A DNA stretch of 64,000 bases from Yokenella regensburgei ATCC 49455 (GCF_000735455.1 NZ_JMPS01000020.1:248001-312000); one strand, 5' to 3'; shown: positions 8,693 to 18,915, counted from the stretch's first letter. Notes: generated by a model from the letters alone, not told the origin. Program-made: numbers and translations.

Positions 8693-9598
8693 TTACCCTT
8701 TGTCGACATACTCCTTCATCACCTCGGTCAGCCACTCCATAAACAGGTGTACCCGGCGGGAGAGGTTGCGGCGATGAGGATAAATAATAGAAACCGGCAT
8801 CGGCGCGGCGCGGTACTGCGGCAGGATCTCGACCAGCGTGCCGTTACGCAGCGCATCGCGTACCCCGATGCGCGGCACCTGAATAATCCCCACTCCGGCG
8901 AGGCAGGCGGCCTGATAGGTCTCGGTGCTGTTCACCGTCAGTACGCCGCCGGTGTTGATCCACTGCGTCGCGCCGTTGATGAGCACTTCAAATCCCGGCG
9001 GGCGAACGCCGATATTCACCGCGTAATGCACTAAGGCGTGGCCGGTGAGATCGTCGAGGGTTTCCGGATAACCAAATCGTTCCAGATACTGCGGGCTGGC
9101 GCAGTTAATCACCGAAAGTTTCCCCAGCGGGCGGGCGATAAGGCCGGAGTCTTTCAGGGTGCCGACGCGCACTACGCAGTCGAAGCCTTCTCGAATGACG
9201 TCGACCAGCCGATCGCTGCTGCTGAGTTCAAGCTCAATCCCGGGATATTGCTGCAGGAAGGCGGGCAGGCGGGGGATCACCAGATTCTTTGCTACCCCAA
9301 CCGGCATATCCACGCGCAGCCTGCCGCTGATGCTGGTTGGGTCGTGCTGGAACATGCCGTCCAGCTCCTCAAGGTTACTGAGCAGGTCCTTTGCCCGTTC
9401 GTAATACACCATGCCGTCCTGCGTCAGCTGCACCCGGCGGGTGGTGCGGTGCAGCAGTCGTACTCCAAGCTGGTTTTCCAGCGCCTGGATCTGGCGCGAT
9501 ACGCTACCTTTAGGAAGGCCCAGGGTATCGGCGGCGCGGGAAAAGCTCTCCAGTTCTGCCACGCGCAGAAACAATTGCATTGCGTGAATTTTATCCAT
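8693..9598 (-). CDS. yhjC: LysR-type transcriptional regulator (YhjC/RcdB-like)
   Basis: This 301-residue LysR-type regulator has an N-terminal winged HTH (residues 1-60, with SFSRAADTLGLPKGSVSRQI) followed by a periplasmic-binding-protein-like effector domain. It aligns along its length with E. coli YhjC at roughly 60 percent by eye and keeps the same neighbour, yhjD. Unlike E. coli, it is divergent from a short-chain dehydrogenase, so by the usual LysR logic it probably controls that gene from the 119-base shared spacer. The effector is unknown. Confidence 0.85.
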   Translation of the reverse strand: MDKIHAMQLFLRVAELESFSRAADTLGLPKGSVSRQIQALENQLGVRLLHRTTRRVQLTQDGMVYYERAKDLLSNLEELDGMFQHDPTSISGRLRVDMPVGVAKNLVIPRLPAFLQQYPGIELELSSSDRLVDVIREGFDCVVRVGTLKDSGLIARPLGKLSVINCASPQYLERFGYPETLDDLTGHALVHYAVNIGVRPPGFEVLINGATQWINTGGVLTVNSTETYQAACLAGVGIIQVPRIGVRDALRNGTLVEILPQYRAAPMPVSIIYPHRRNLSRRVHLFMEWLTEVMKEYVDKG

Positions 9599-9717
9599 CG
9601 CCAGCCCTGATTATTGATGTATTTGAAACAGTGATACGTAAATTACTACATTTATTGTTTTATTCGCACCTAATAAGCTCTTTCTCATTGTACTTTATTG
9701 CAGAGACGAGGTTTCTT

Positions 9718-10476
9718 ATGACTGAACGTATTGCATTAGTGACGGGTGGCAGCCGGGGACTAGGGAAAAACGCGGTGCTGAAGCTGGCAGCGAAAGGAAT
9801 TCATATTATTTTCACCTGGCACAGCAACGCCCAGGCCGCCCAGGAAGTGGTACGCGATATTGAGCGTAATGGCGTGAAAGCGGTGGCATTAGCGCTGAAT
9901 GTCGCGGATACCGCAAGCTTCGACGGCTTCGCTCAGGAAGTGAAACAGCAGCTGAAGCATACCTGGGGACGTGACACCTTTGATTATTTAGTGAACAACG
10001 CCGGGATCGGCATTAATGCACCCTTCGCCGAAACCACCGAAGCGCAGTTTGATGAGCTGCTGGGTATTCAGTTCAAGGGGCCGTTCTTCCTGACCCAGCG
10101 TCTGCTGCCCTTGCTGAACGACGGGGGGCGTATCCTCAATGTTTCGTCCGGACTTGCCCGCTTTGCGCTGCCGGGTTACGCCGCCTATGCGGCGATGAAA
10201 GGTGCGATGGAGGTGCTGACGCGCTACCAGGCAAAAGAGCTGGGCGCGCGTAAGATTTCGGTCAATATCATTGCCCCCGGGGCGATTGAAACCGACTTTG
10301 GCGGCGGGCAGGTACGTGATAACGAACAGGTGAATCATTTTATTGCCTCCCAGACCGCGCTTGGTCGCGTTGGGCTGCCGGACGACATTGGCGACGCGAT
10401 TGCGGCACTGCTCAGCGACGAGCTCGGCTGGATGAACGCCCAGCGCATTGAGGTCTCCGGTGGTATGTTCCTCTAA
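9718..10476 (+). CDS. SDR-family oxidoreductase
   Basis: This classical short-chain dehydrogenase/reductase has 252 residues. The Rossmann NAD(P) motif is TGGSRGLGK near residue 9, the structural NNAG motif is present, and the catalytic set includes Ser in NVSSG, Tyr and Lys in YAAYAAMKGA (YxxMK form). The C-terminus GWMNAQRIEVSGGMFL is typical of the FabG-like subgroup. ATG 9718 was chosen because it begins the Rossmann strand; the upstream in-frame extension from 9580 overlaps the LysR promoter. The substrate is unknown. The divergent LysR gene is its likely regulator. Confidence 0.85.
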   Translation: MTERIALVTGGSRGLGKNAVLKLAAKGIHIIFTWHSNAQAAQEVVRDIERNGVKAVALALNVADTASFDGFAQEVKQQLKHTWGRDTFDYLVNNAGIGINAPFAETTEAQFDELLGIQFKGPFFLTQRLLPLLNDGGRILNVSSGLARFALPGYAAYAAMKGAMEVLTRYQAKELGARKISVNIIAPGAIETDFGGGQVRDNEQVNHFIASQTALGRVGLPDDIGDAIAALLSDELGWMNAQRIEVSGGMFL

Positions 10477-10486
10477 ATCTCGCGAA

Positions 10487-10508
10487 CTGGCCTTCATATG
10501 AAGGCCAG
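10487..10508. terminator. Perfect palindrome after the SDR gene
   Basis: CTGGCCTTCAT and its exact complement make a 22-base palindrome 11 bases after the SDR stop. CCTCACCG and TTTTTT follow, so termination is likely. Confidence 0.6.
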
Positions 10509-10656
10509 CCTCACCGTTTTTTCCTCGTTTTTCCTTCCTGCTTCATATCGCGATCACGGTTAGCCGGCATAATCTGGTATAACCTGTAAGTATCCAGAAT
10601 TTAAAAGAAAACTTAACTAAAACTGGCTCCTTTTTTGTCGTACGGTAAGGGAATGG

Positions 10657-12228
10657 ATGATGCAAACAGCCTCGCATCAAATGGTCGAACAATTTGAACA
10701 CAGCCTGACGATTACCCGCCTTGCGTCGGCTGACATCCTCCAGTTGCTGAAGATCCACGTGGCGGAGGGAAAAGATCCGCGCTGGTTCCTGCAACAGCTT
10801 GAACAGGCCAGGCTGAACCTTGGCGATTGGGCCCAGGTAGCGAAGCGCCTGAACCTCAACGACGGCGAATTGAGTGAGTTCACGTTGCGCCTTCGTCATC
10901 TGCAGCAGCGGGTGCCGGAGTATGAGCGCGGGCAGAATGTGAATGAAAACCAGCATATTGCTGCGCTACGTTTTCTGGCAACTCTGGAAATGCTGCGCGA
11001 GAAACAGCCGCTGCTGACGTATGACACCCGCCTTAATGAAGACAGCGATGAGCAACAGCAGCAGGCGCAGCGGCAGCTCAGGGCACTGGAGTGCACCATG
11101 AAAGCGCTGGTGGCGCAGGCATGGCCTGATGCGCTGGGGCTGAACAACCATCTCAAGCTCCAGTTTGGTGCTGACAAAGTGCGACGCTGGCTGGCCGAAA
11201 GCCAGTCCGGCGATATTCTGAGCGGTATGCCGTTCAGCGAGCTTGCACTGCTGCTTATTGATAAAAAAGAGTTCTCCCGCCATTACGCCACCCTGTTTAA
11301 TGCAGGCTCCTCGCTCACCTATATGGTGGATCCGCGTATCACCCTGCAGACGTTCCTGGAGCACTGTCGCCAGCTACATAACACGCTCGCCAATGGCGGA
11401 CGGCTAACGCCCGCGGGCATGGCGCTGCTCTCGGCCTACGGTCAGCAAATCAGTGCTCCGGTACAGCGGGCCTTTGAGCAGGGACGCGCGCGGGTGAACC
11501 CGGCCAGTTTCCTGACGGTGGACAACGACGAGCTGGCGCAATACTGGCAGCAGGCAACGGAAGATCCGTCGCCGCTGCGTGACAATATCGAGCAGCCGCG
11601 CCGCCAGCCGAAACGCACTCCTGAGCAGCGTGATCAGCTGATCTCAAGCCTGCTGTGGGGCGTGGTTGGCGCGGTAGTACTGGTGATGATGGGCGTGGCG
11701 GTATGGCTATTCAGCACGCTGCCCGATGCGCCGCCGCCGGAGCGGGTGCAGGTCGCCGAGGCGCCTGCCGCGCCGGAACGCGATACACCGTCGCCGCGTG
11801 AGAAGCTCAGCCAGATGGGCGTGACCTGGGATCCGCTGAGTCTGCGAGCCGCCATCGACCGCAACGACGGCAAAGTCACCCAGCTTTTTTTACAAGGGGG
11901 CATGAACTGGCAGCTGGCGTGGACCGAACAGGCGCTGGCGGCCAACAGCGAAACGGTGCTGGGCCTGCTGCTTAACTACAGCCTGCAAATGGATGAACCC
12001 AAACCCTGCCGCCGTTTTATCACCACCGTGAGCCATGCGCTTTCCAGCGGTGAAGCCATGACCTCGCTGCGCAAAAGCTATCTGCAGCGTTTCTGTACTT
12101 CGCCGGTAGTGGTGGAGCATCAGCAACACTCCCTGGAGCAGGCTCAGCAGCGCTATCAGGCGGAACCGAATGCGCAGAATAAGAAATGGCTGCGCATTCA
12201 GCAGGATATCGGGGCGGCGCTGCGTTAA
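10657..12228 (+). CDS. One-TM protein, possibly STY4199-family HEPN-like
   Basis: The predicted product has 523 residues: a long soluble, helix-rich N-terminal part (1-328), one membrane segment at about 330-352 ([21 protein letters not shown]), a Pro/Ala-rich linker and a C-terminal domain of about 150 residues. It most resembles, from memory, the uncharacterised family annotated as STY4199-family HEPN-domain proteins found beside treF in other enterobacteria. A segment [15 protein letters not shown] recalls the RNxxxH motif of HEPN RNases, but the Arg and His are not at their canonical places, so nuclease activity is doubtful. AAGGG precedes the start. Its stop overlaps the treF stop on the other strand. 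Confidence 0.75.
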   Translation: MMQTASHQMVEQFEHSLTITRLASADILQLLKIHVAEGKDPRWFLQQLEQARLNLGDWAQVAKRLNLNDGELSEFTLRLRHLQQRVPEYERGQNVNENQHIAALRFLATLEMLREKQPLLTYDTRLNEDSDEQQQQAQRQLRALECTMKALVAQAWPDALGLNNHLKLQFGADKVRRWLAESQSGDILSGMPFSELALLLIDKKEFSRHYATLFNAGSSLTYMVDPRITLQTFLEHCRQLHNTLANGGRLTPAGMALLSAYGQQISAPVQRAFEQGRARVNPASFLTVDNDELAQYWQQATEDPSPLRDNIEQPRRQPKRTPEQRDQLISSLLWGVVGAVVLVMMGVAVWLFSTLPDAPPPERVQVAEAPAAPERDTPSPREKLSQMGVTWDPLSLRAAIDRNDGKVTQLFLQGGMNWQLAWTEQALAANSETVLGLLLNYSLQMDEPKPCRRFITTVSHALSSGEAMTSLRKSYLQRFCTSPVVVEHQQHSLEQAQQRYQAEPNAQNKKWLRIQQDIGAALR

Positions 12229-13886
12229 TCCGCTGACTTCGGCTCGCCGTATAAACCAATCAGCCGCCTGACGACGCCGTTGGTCCAGCCGAAGCCATCC
12301 TGCAGAGGATACTCACCACCGCCGCCCTCGCGCGGCGTGTTGGTGGCAATGTGGTATTTTTCGACAATTTTGTGCTGCGTCTGGTAGACCTGATTCACGG
12401 TTTGCAGCCAGCTCACGGCAATCTCGTCGGCGAGGGCGTCGTGACCGTACATTTTGAAACCCTGCACCGCCATCCACTGCAGCGGCGCCCAGCCGTTTGG
12501 CGCATCCCACTGCTCTCCGCTTTCGTATTCGGTCGCCAGGATCCCCCCCGGCGTCAGCAGCCGGGCACGTACCGCATCGGCGAGGCTGTCTGCCTGCTCA
12601 TGTGAAGCCATGCCGACGTACAATGCGGCAATACTGGCGGCTGAGAAGAGCGCCATTTCCTCGCGGCGCCAGTCGTAATCGCGAAAACAGCCTGCCTCAT
12701 CGTCCCACAAATAGCGCGTCACCGCCGCCCAGCGCTGGCTGGCCTTCTGGCGGAACAGGGTTTCGCTCTGCCGGTCACCGTTGAGGGCGGAGATATTGGC
12801 AATCGTGTTTTCCAGTTTGAACAGAAAGGCATTCAAATCGATGGGAATAAACTGGGTAGTGCGGATGCTGGCAAGCCGGGTGATATCCCGTAGCCAGCGG
12901 GAGGAGTAATCCCAGCCCGAGGCCGCTCCGGCGCGCAGATCGCGATACACCTCGTTAGGCGGCCGCCCGGAATGGCGGGCAGTCTCCACATCCTCGCGCC
13001 AGGACTCATCGCGTGGGGTATCGCGATCGTCCCAGTAGCGGTTAAGCAGGGAACCGTCGGGCAGGCGTACCACGTGGCGGTATGCCTGGTTGGGGATAAG
13101 TGATTCGGCGCCGTCCATCCAGAAGCTGTATTCAAGCTTCAGATGCTCAAGATAGCGCCGCGCACCGCGTACGCCATCCTCTTCAAAAAGCTCCACCATC
13201 AGGGCAAACACCGGTGGCTGCGAGCGGCTCAGGTAGTAGGTGCGGTTGCCATTAGGAATATGACCGTAGCGCTCAATCATCCACGCGAAGTTATCCGCCA
13301 TGCATTTCAGCAGGTCCTCGCGCCCGCTTTCTGCCAGCCCCAGCATGGTGAAATAGGAATCCCAGTAGTAGGCTTCGCCAAAGCGCCCTCCCGGAACGAT
13401 ATAGGATTGCGGCAGCGCCAGCAGCGACGACCATGCAATGTGGTCCTGCGGTTCGCGGGTCAGCACCGGCCACAGGTTATCGATATGTTCTTTCAGCGAA
13501 TTATTCGGGTCGGTCAGATACTCGTTGGCATGGGTTTCCGGTAGCCAGAAGTGGTTTTCCACGAACTGCTGCAGGTTAAAGTTGGGGTGCCGTTTGATTT
13601 TGCGATAGCGGATGAGAATATCGAGCGGATCCATTTTTGGCGCGCAGTCAGGGAAGGTTTTGCTGTCGGGGAACAGCTGTGACGACTGTACGTGCTCGAA
13701 CAGCTCAAGGTAGCGATCGGCGGGTGTCAGGGCGTCCGAAGCGGGAAGCCCTTCAATAGTTTCCGGCTCCGGCTCGGCCTCGATCATCTCTTCCAGTTTT
13801 AGTTCATAAGGGTCGGCCTCGTAGCGGACCTCCACCTCAATGGAAATGGGCTCGACGTCTTCGCTGCGTATATTCTGTCGGGACAT
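12225..13886 (-). CDS. treF: Cytoplasmic trehalase TreF
   Basis: TreF hydrolyses trehalose to two glucose units in the cytoplasm (glycoside hydrolase family 37); in E. coli it is induced by osmotic stress through sigma-S. The 553-residue product carries both trehalase signatures, [15 protein letters not shown] and [13 protein letters not shown], and the ending [19 protein letters not shown]. There is no signal peptide, which separates it from periplasmic TreA. ATG 13886 is preferred; a GTG one codon earlier sits closer to the AGGT ribosome-binding site and cannot be excluded. It is convergent with the upstream one-TM protein, with overlapping stop codons. Confidence 0.96.
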   Translation of the reverse strand: MSRQNIRSEDVEPISIEVEVRYEADPYELKLEEMIEAEPEPETIEGLPASDALTPADRYLELFEHVQSSQLFPDSKTFPDCAPKMDPLDILIRYRKIKRHPNFNLQQFVENHFWLPETHANEYLTDPNNSLKEHIDNLWPVLTREPQDHIAWSSLLALPQSYIVPGGRFGEAYYWDSYFTMLGLAESGREDLLKCMADNFAWMIERYGHIPNGNRTYYLSRSQPPVFALMVELFEEDGVRGARRYLEHLKLEYSFWMDGAESLIPNQAYRHVVRLPDGSLLNRYWDDRDTPRDESWREDVETARHSGRPPNEVYRDLRAGAASGWDYSSRWLRDITRLASIRTTQFIPIDLNAFLFKLENTIANISALNGDRQSETLFRQKASQRWAAVTRYLWDDEAGCFRDYDWRREEMALFSAASIAALYVGMASHEQADSLADAVRARLLTPGGILATEYESGEQWDAPNGWAPLQWMAVQGFKMYGHDALADEIAVSWLQTVNQVYQTQHKIVEKYHIATNTPREGGGGEYPLQDGFGWTNGVVRRLIGLYGEPKSAD

Positions 13887-14154
13887 CACGATTCAGACCT
13901 CCGCGCTATCGTTGTCACAAAAATGAGCATCCTTTAAGCGTAGACACTCGCTTCGGTGTTGCGCAGAACAGACTAATGATTCGCGGAAATTCAGAACATT
14001 CGGCGGTAAAACACCTGGCGGCTCCGCAGAGGCTGGTTTATTTCGCGGTGCGATATTCTCAGTTCTCATTACCTCAACTACGATCATTTCAATATCGCCG
14101 TTCCGCTTTATCCTCGCTTTTTTCTGTTAATACAATTGGTAAACAGGAAAGACT

Positions 14155-16293
14155 ATGCCCGTGAGAATGCGCTGGTCCCAGAGATGTTGTAAACGGTGCG
14201 GCATGGTACTGCTGCTGTGTGGCGTCATCGGTCTGCTGGTGTTTGTTGTGGGCTGCCACACCATGGTGGGAGGGTTGGCGCAGAAGGTCTATCCGGATCT
14301 GGCCCAGCCTGAAGAGACCGAGGCCCCGGTGACGTTCACCACCTATCCCTCCTCTGCTGCAACGGAGGCCATTCTGGGCGGTCAGGCGGCGGGGTTGAAT
14401 TGCTCCATTCCTTCTCTTGCGGACAAACTTGCCTTCAAGCACAGCGCAGGAAGTTCTGATATTTCGCTGCGCTTTCGCCAGGCCTGCGTGATGCATGACC
14501 TCTGCTATCGCCATGGTTATGCCACCTACGGTTATACCCAGGCGGACTGCGATACCCAGTTGCAGCAGTCGGCGTTTCGCCTGTGTCGCCAGTTGAATAA
14601 CCAGAAAGGGGGTCCGCTGACGGATGTGCGGACGATGTATCAGGGCTGCGAAAAAGAGGCGAAAGCGGTGCTGCTGGGCGTTTCGCTGGGAGGCGCTGGC
14701 TCGTACCATGACCGCAGCCGCTCAATCTATTTTGAATACGACCCCATGCCGGTCAGGGCGAACGACTACGTGGTTGGGCGGGCGATACCGGAGGGGATCG
14801 TTGCTTCTCCGAATGATGACTACGGGGTACGTGCTTTTCATTTCAACCGCAATCTTGTGCGGATGCGGCCGCTGGCGACAAACAGACGACCCTCGTCAGA
14901 ATATGTCCCGATCCCAGACGCCAGACTTGCGACTCCGCCGGTGCTAACCGGTATGGCCGATGATGAGAGTAAACTCCCGACTTCTCCAGGTTCGCTGGTG
15001 GCGCTCGCTCGCGACGGGTTTGGTGATACCAGCGTCGAACTGGTGCGTTTTGGCTGGAGATCTGGTGCCGATCGCTCAGCGCTTACCCTGACGCCCTGTT
15101 CCGGAGATTGTGGCTCTGGTACTGACGCCTCGGTGAATAAACTGGCCATCGTGGAAGGAAAACCGGTGATGGTATCGTTGACGCATCGTGGAACGACGGG
15201 GGAAAAGAAAGACATCGTAGCGACCAAAATCGTTCAGAAGGCGTTGTTGAATCCTAAGATGACGATGACCGACTACCCGCTCAACGGCCCGGCGGTAAGT
15301 ATTCGTAATTCCTACCGTTTCCTGTCCCATGACATGCTACTGGAGAAAGATGCCACGGGGCAGGCGACCTGGGCGTGGGTATTTGCTCGCGGAGTACCGC
15401 TAAACAAAAATGGAACCTTTGGCGATGATGACAGCGGCGATAACTATCAAAACTACGTTACCGTCGCTCGTCAGCGGTTGGGGAATAATCATAGCGAGGA
15501 CATACAGCGATTTGCGTTAAATGTAAAAGAGACCGATGAACCGCTTTCGCTGGTGCGCACCGACAACGCGGGGCACAGCGTGCTGATGGCAATGGCGTGG
15601 TCTGAGGCAGACCTTAAGCGGGTGGAGAGCGATAAACCGGCGAAGCAGCCGCCAATACTGAAGCTCTGGCGCCGAAACGCGGCAGCACCGCAGCCAGAAA
15701 CGCGAGCGCTACCCGTACAGATGACGGCAGACACGACGATGCTGACCCCGCTGATTGTTCGCCTGAGCAGCCAGTCGTCGCCGCTGATTGTCATTCCTCA
15801 GGTGCAAAATAACCGCTGGCAGCATGTTGAAACCCAGGAGCAGGCTAACGATGATGTGCTGAAAATAGACTTCACCGTCGCGACGATAAGAACAGGTGCG
15901 TCGCTTAATTTCTCCCCGCCTGTTCTGCTGCATTGTGCGCTGAGCCTGAACTCGCAGCTGCAGTCTGATAGCGCTTCTGTCTTACGCGATCGTACCTACC
16001 GTATCCTCTATGGCTACAAGAAAGAGGATATACCCGCAGAGACCATCAGCGCCCTTAAATCCGATCTGGCACAGCGCTGGCGAATGAGTCAGGTGATTGC
16101 TTCTGAAAGGGTGGTAGTGACAGATAAACAAAAAGGGACCACCGCACCTGCACTGGCGTTAACGGTGGTTTTTCACGGCTTTCCAGGGATGTCATTCCAG
16201 GTGCTGCTGACCCCCGAGGGTGACACGCTGAAGTATGATAAAACCAGCAACACCCCCGAGTTCCTTAGCTACTGCTATCAGGATAAAACGTAA
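14155..16293 (+). CDS. Predicted lipoprotein with a phospholipase-A2-like centre
   Basis: I do not recognise this 712-residue protein as a named gene. The N-terminus has a basic stretch, a hydrophobic core (about 17-32) and a lipobox VVG-Cys34, so a lipoprotein is predicted. Residues 111-133 contain C-x2-HD-x-C-Y (Cys111, His114, Asp115, Cys117) and a later DCD (Cys132), the pattern of the phospholipase A2 helix with its His/Asp dyad and disulphides. The remaining 550 or so residues are beta-rich by composition, with repeated VSLTHRG- and WVFARG-like strands, and match no family I can name. AGGAA lies 5 bases before the ATG. It sits between treF and the SilE-like gene, with no operon partner. 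Confidence 0.8.
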   Translation: MPVRMRWSQRCCKRCGMVLLLCGVIGLLVFVVGCHTMVGGLAQKVYPDLAQPEETEAPVTFTTYPSSAATEAILGGQAAGLNCSIPSLADKLAFKHSAGSSDISLRFRQACVMHDLCYRHGYATYGYTQADCDTQLQQSAFRLCRQLNNQKGGPLTDVRTMYQGCEKEAKAVLLGVSLGGAGSYHDRSRSIYFEYDPMPVRANDYVVGRAIPEGIVASPNDDYGVRAFHFNRNLVRMRPLATNRRPSSEYVPIPDARLATPPVLTGMADDESKLPTSPGSLVALARDGFGDTSVELVRFGWRSGADRSALTLTPCSGDCGSGTDASVNKLAIVEGKPVMVSLTHRGTTGEKKDIVATKIVQKALLNPKMTMTDYPLNGPAVSIRNSYRFLSHDMLLEKDATGQATWAWVFARGVPLNKNGTFGDDDSGDNYQNYVTVARQRLGNNHSEDIQRFALNVKETDEPLSLVRTDNAGHSVLMAMAWSEADLKRVESDKPAKQPPILKLWRRNAAAPQPETRALPVQMTADTTMLTPLIVRLSSQSSPLIVIPQVQNNRWQHVETQEQANDDVLKIDFTVATIRTGASLNFSPPVLLHCALSLNSQLQSDSASVLRDRTYRILYGYKKEDIPAETISALKSDLAQRWRMSQVIASERVVVTDKQKGTTAPALALTVVFHGFPGMSFQVLLTPEGDTLKYDKTSNTPEFLSYCYQDKT

Positions 16294-16297
16294 TGCA

Positions 16298-16522
16298 CTA
16301 CTGCTTTGCCGCCTGTTTCATATGATTCGCCATCTGCGACTCGTGGGCAAACGCCTGGCCGTTTTTGCTGAATGAATGGGCGACGGCTGCCTGTTCGTGC
16401 TCGTTCATCTGTGAGAAGGGTTCAGCGATCGTTTTCTGCGTGGCTTGATCGTGGCTGGCAGCGTTAGCGGTGCCGGCGATGAAAGCGGAAGCGAGCGTTA
16501 AAGCGAGAATGGTTTTTTTCAT
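16298..16522 (-). CDS. Small SilE-like periplasmic metal-binding protein
   Basis: The 74-residue product has a cleavable signal peptide (MKKTILALTLASAFIAGTANA) and a mature part of about 53 residues rich in His, Met, Gln and Ala. The stretch MNEHEQAAVAH-SFSKNGQ-AFAHE matches from memory the repeat of plasmid SilE (MNEHERAAVAH-EF-NNGQ), the Ag+-binding periplasmic protein; full SilE has two such repeats, this one has one. It lies downstream of cusS and on the same strand, exactly where silE lies beside silS in sil operons. A CusR-like box is 82 bases upstream of its start. Silver/copper buffering is inferred. Confidence 0.78.
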   Translation of the reverse strand: MKKTILALTLASAFIAGTANAASHDQATQKTIAEPFSQMNEHEQAAVAHSFSKNGQAFAHESQMANHMKQAAKQ

Positions 16523-16603
16523 AAGGTGATGCTCCAGTGGTTAATAACGACTTACTGGAGCCAATGATAAAAGCCCGGCAGGGTCTGCAGCGTGACGGCA
16601 TCA

Positions 16604-16617
16604 TGACGATGATGTCA
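16604..16617 (-). promoter_or_regulatory. Candidate second CusR box, upstream of the SilE-like gene
   Basis: On the minus strand this reads TGACATCATCGTCA, flanked by TAA and TGAT. It has the same 14-base TGACA-N4-(T)GTCA layout as the cusR-cusC box at 18814-18827, with one half-site change. It begins directly after the cusS stop, and the spacer to the SilE-like ATG is 81 bases. Confidence 0.5.
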
Positions 16618-18069
16618 TTATTCCCCACGCCCCGGCAGCGCCAGGGTGAAACGGGTGGAGAGGCTGTCAGAGGCGACGTTCACGCTGCCGTGGTGGGCGG
16701 TCATAATGGATTTCACAATCGCCAGACCAATACCGCTGCCCTCGCTTTTACGCTGGCGGGAAGGGTCCACGCGGTAGAAACGATCGAACAGGCGCGGCAG
16801 ATGTTCTTTAGCGATAGGCGTACCCGGGTTCTCGACCACGATTTTCACCTGCGTACCGACCTCTTTTACGTAAACGCACACCGTTTGCCCGCGCGGCGTG
16901 TAGCGAATGGCGTTGGATACCAGGTTACTCACCGCCCGCCGCAGCATACCGGCATCACCATTCACGTAGCACTCGCGGCCTTCCAGGTGCAACGCCACCT
17001 CGTTCTCTTCCGCCCAGGCTTCAAAGTAATCAAAGACTTTGCGGACTTCTTCGTTGAGGTTCAGCTCCCGCTTCTCGGGCACCAGCAGATTGTTGTCGGC
17101 CTGAGCCAGGAACAGCATATCGCTGACCATTTTCGACAGCCGGGAAAACTCTTCGAGATTGGAATAGAGCACATCTTCGAGCTCTTTCTGGCTGCGCGGC
17201 GCGCTGAGGGCAATCTCGGTTTGCGTCACCAGGTTGGTGATAGGGGTGCGAATTTCATGGGCAATATCGGAGGAGAAGTTGGACTGGCGGGTAAAGACAT
17301 CCTCCATCCGGCTAATCATCTGATTAAACGACATCACCAGCCGCTCGAGCTCAATCGGCACATCGTGCGGGTTCAGGCGCACGTCGAGATTTTTAAAGGT
17401 GATGTTCTGGATGCGTCGGCTGACGCTACGAATCGGTTTATGTCCCTGGAACACCGCCAGCAGAACGATGAGAATGATGATGATGCTGATGGCTGAAGCG
17501 GTGAGTAACAGGTTCTTTTTCAGATCATTGAGATAGTGCAGGTGAAAATCGATAGAAAGCGCCATCAGCAGGCAGTACGCAGGCCCGCCGTCGGCGGCTT
17601 TACCCACCGGCAGCATGATCACCCGCCAGGAGTTGCTGCTGACTTCCCCGTTGTGATGCATAATTTTCTGCGGCGCGGGATCTTTCCACACCATCACCCC
17701 ACCTTTGCGCATAGCGTCGGCATCCGGGGCGGTTGCCAGAATATGACTCAGGTCCGGCCCGCCGGGGGTGTGAAACACCTCTTTATGCTCGCCATCTTCA
17801 AGATAAATAAAGACGTTGTCGTAGCCCGCCATGATCTTCTTGATGGTATCGAGGCGGCTGGACTCCGGTTCATCGGTGTTTTTCAGAACGTTATCGAGCG
17901 CGGCGCTAAGCTGCTTTAAATCGATAATATCGCGTTCGGCGAAGTGGGTTTTCACCGACTCTATCATCACCGAAGCGAAGACGAAGAAGGCGGCAATGGT
18001 GGCAAGACTGATGAAAAAGGTCAGGCGCGTCGCCAACGAAAAGGGGCGGCGGGGCTGATTAGTCTCCAT
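16618..18069 (-). CDS. cusS: Copper/silver sensor histidine kinase CusS
   Basis: CusS is an inner-membrane sensor that detects periplasmic Cu+/Ag+ and phosphorylates CusR. The 483-residue protein has two TM helices (about 13-35 and 180-205) flanking a periplasmic sensor loop, then HAMP, HisKA with [13 protein letters not shown] (phospho-His), and a catalytic domain with N-box [12 protein letters not shown] and G-box [11 protein letters not shown]. Residues next to the membrane ([17 protein letters not shown]) match E. coli CusS. ATG 18069 starts inside the end of cusR (11-base overlap), the usual coupling. The sensor loop differs from E. coli, with fewer His-rich segments. Confidence 0.93.
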   Translation of the reverse strand: METNQPRRPFSLATRLTFFISLATIAAFFVFASVMIESVKTHFAERDIIDLKQLSAALDNVLKNTDEPESSRLDTIKKIMAGYDNVFIYLEDGEHKEVFHTPGGPDLSHILATAPDADAMRKGGVMVWKDPAPQKIMHHNGEVSSNSWRVIMLPVGKAADGGPAYCLLMALSIDFHLHYLNDLKKNLLLTASAISIIIILIVLLAVFQGHKPIRSVSRRIQNITFKNLDVRLNPHDVPIELERLVMSFNQMISRMEDVFTRQSNFSSDIAHEIRTPITNLVTQTEIALSAPRSQKELEDVLYSNLEEFSRLSKMVSDMLFLAQADNNLLVPEKRELNLNEEVRKVFDYFEAWAEENEVALHLEGRECYVNGDAGMLRRAVSNLVSNAIRYTPRGQTVCVYVKEVGTQVKIVVENPGTPIAKEHLPRLFDRFYRVDPSRQRKSEGSGIGLAIVKSIMTAHHGSVNVASDSLSTRFTLALPGRGE

Positions 18070-18742
18070 CCGGCACCTCAAGCACGTAGCCGACGCCACG
18101 TACGGTTTGCAGCAGCTTCGGCTCAAAATCGTTATCGATCTTGCCGCGCAGACGCTTTACCGCCACGTCGATAACGTTGGTGTCGCTGTCGAAATTCATA
18201 TCCCACACCTGTGAGGCGATCAGCGAGCGCGGCAGCACTTCTCCCTGGTGGCGGAGGAAAAACTCCAGCAGGGTAAACTCTTTGCTGGTCAGGGTAATGC
18301 GGGTGCCGCTGCGGGTGACCCGGCGGCTCACCAGATCGAGAGTGAGATCGGCTACCTGGAACTGGCTCTCGGCAATCACCGGGGTGCCGCGACGCAGCAG
18401 GGTGCGCACCCGGGCCAGTAGTTCGGCAAAGGCGAAGGGTTTTACCAGGTAATCGTCAGCGCCAAGCTCCAGCCCCTTTACGCGCTGCTCGATGGTGCCG
18501 AGCGCGGTTAGCAGCAGGATCGGCATGCTTTTTTTCGCCGCACGCAGCATTCTGACAATGTCCCAGCCGTTGACGTCGGGCAGCATGATGTCGAGGATGA
18601 TGAGGTCATATTCGGCGGTCATCGCCTGGTGATAGCCGTTCAGACCATTGTCTGTCAGATCCACCACAAAACCCGCTTCAGTGAGCCCTTTTGCGAGATA
18701 TTCGCCGGTTTTCACCTCATCTTCGACTACCAGAATTTTCAT
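18059..18742 (-). CDS. cusR: Copper/silver response regulator CusR
   Basis: This 227-residue OmpR/PhoB-type regulator has a receiver domain with the phospho-acceptor Asp in [10 protein letters not shown], conserved Thr and Lys (LLLTALG, LVKPFAF) and a C-terminal winged helix ([20 protein letters not shown]). It aligns almost end to end with E. coli CusR. It is divergent from cusC and the operator lies between them, so it probably controls its own operon as well as cusCFBA and perhaps the SilE-like gene. Confidence 0.95.
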   Translation of the reverse strand: MKILVVEDEVKTGEYLAKGLTEAGFVVDLTDNGLNGYHQAMTAEYDLIILDIMLPDVNGWDIVRMLRAAKKSMPILLLTALGTIEQRVKGLELGADDYLVKPFAFAELLARVRTLLRRGTPVIAESQFQVADLTLDLVSRRVTRSGTRITLTSKEFTLLEFFLRHQGEVLPRSLIASQVWDMNFDSDTNVIDVAVKRLRGKIDNDFEPKLLQTVRGVGYVLEVPDGD

Positions 18743-18810
18743 CTGCGCCTCCTCATTGTCAGGCCTTCAATTCTAATTAAGCCCGCTAACAGCGCAATCG
18801 CTTATTGGTT

Positions 18811-18830
18811 AAATGACAACTTTGTCATTT
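18811..18830. promoter_or_regulatory. CusR box between cusR and cusC
   Basis: AAATGACAACTTTGTCATTT is a near-perfect palindrome equivalent to the E. coli CusR box (AAAATGACAATTTTGTCATTT). It lies 68 bases from the cusR start and 85 from the cusC start, so it can serve both promoters. Confidence 0.88.
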
Positions 18831-18915
18831 TCCTGTCACCCGAGAAACAGGCACGGCTGGTTAAGGTACAGGGCATATTAATTCCTTTTTTCCGTCTTAC
18901 CGGACGAAAATTATT

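Noticed and set aside
10657-12228. Active HEPN toxin or defence gene
   Set aside because: The RNxxxH motif is not intact and no antitoxin or nucleotidyltransferase partner is adjacent.
16537-17496. 319-codon frame opposite cusS
   Set aside because: Runs through the complement of the kinase domains; low-complexity composition, no family match.
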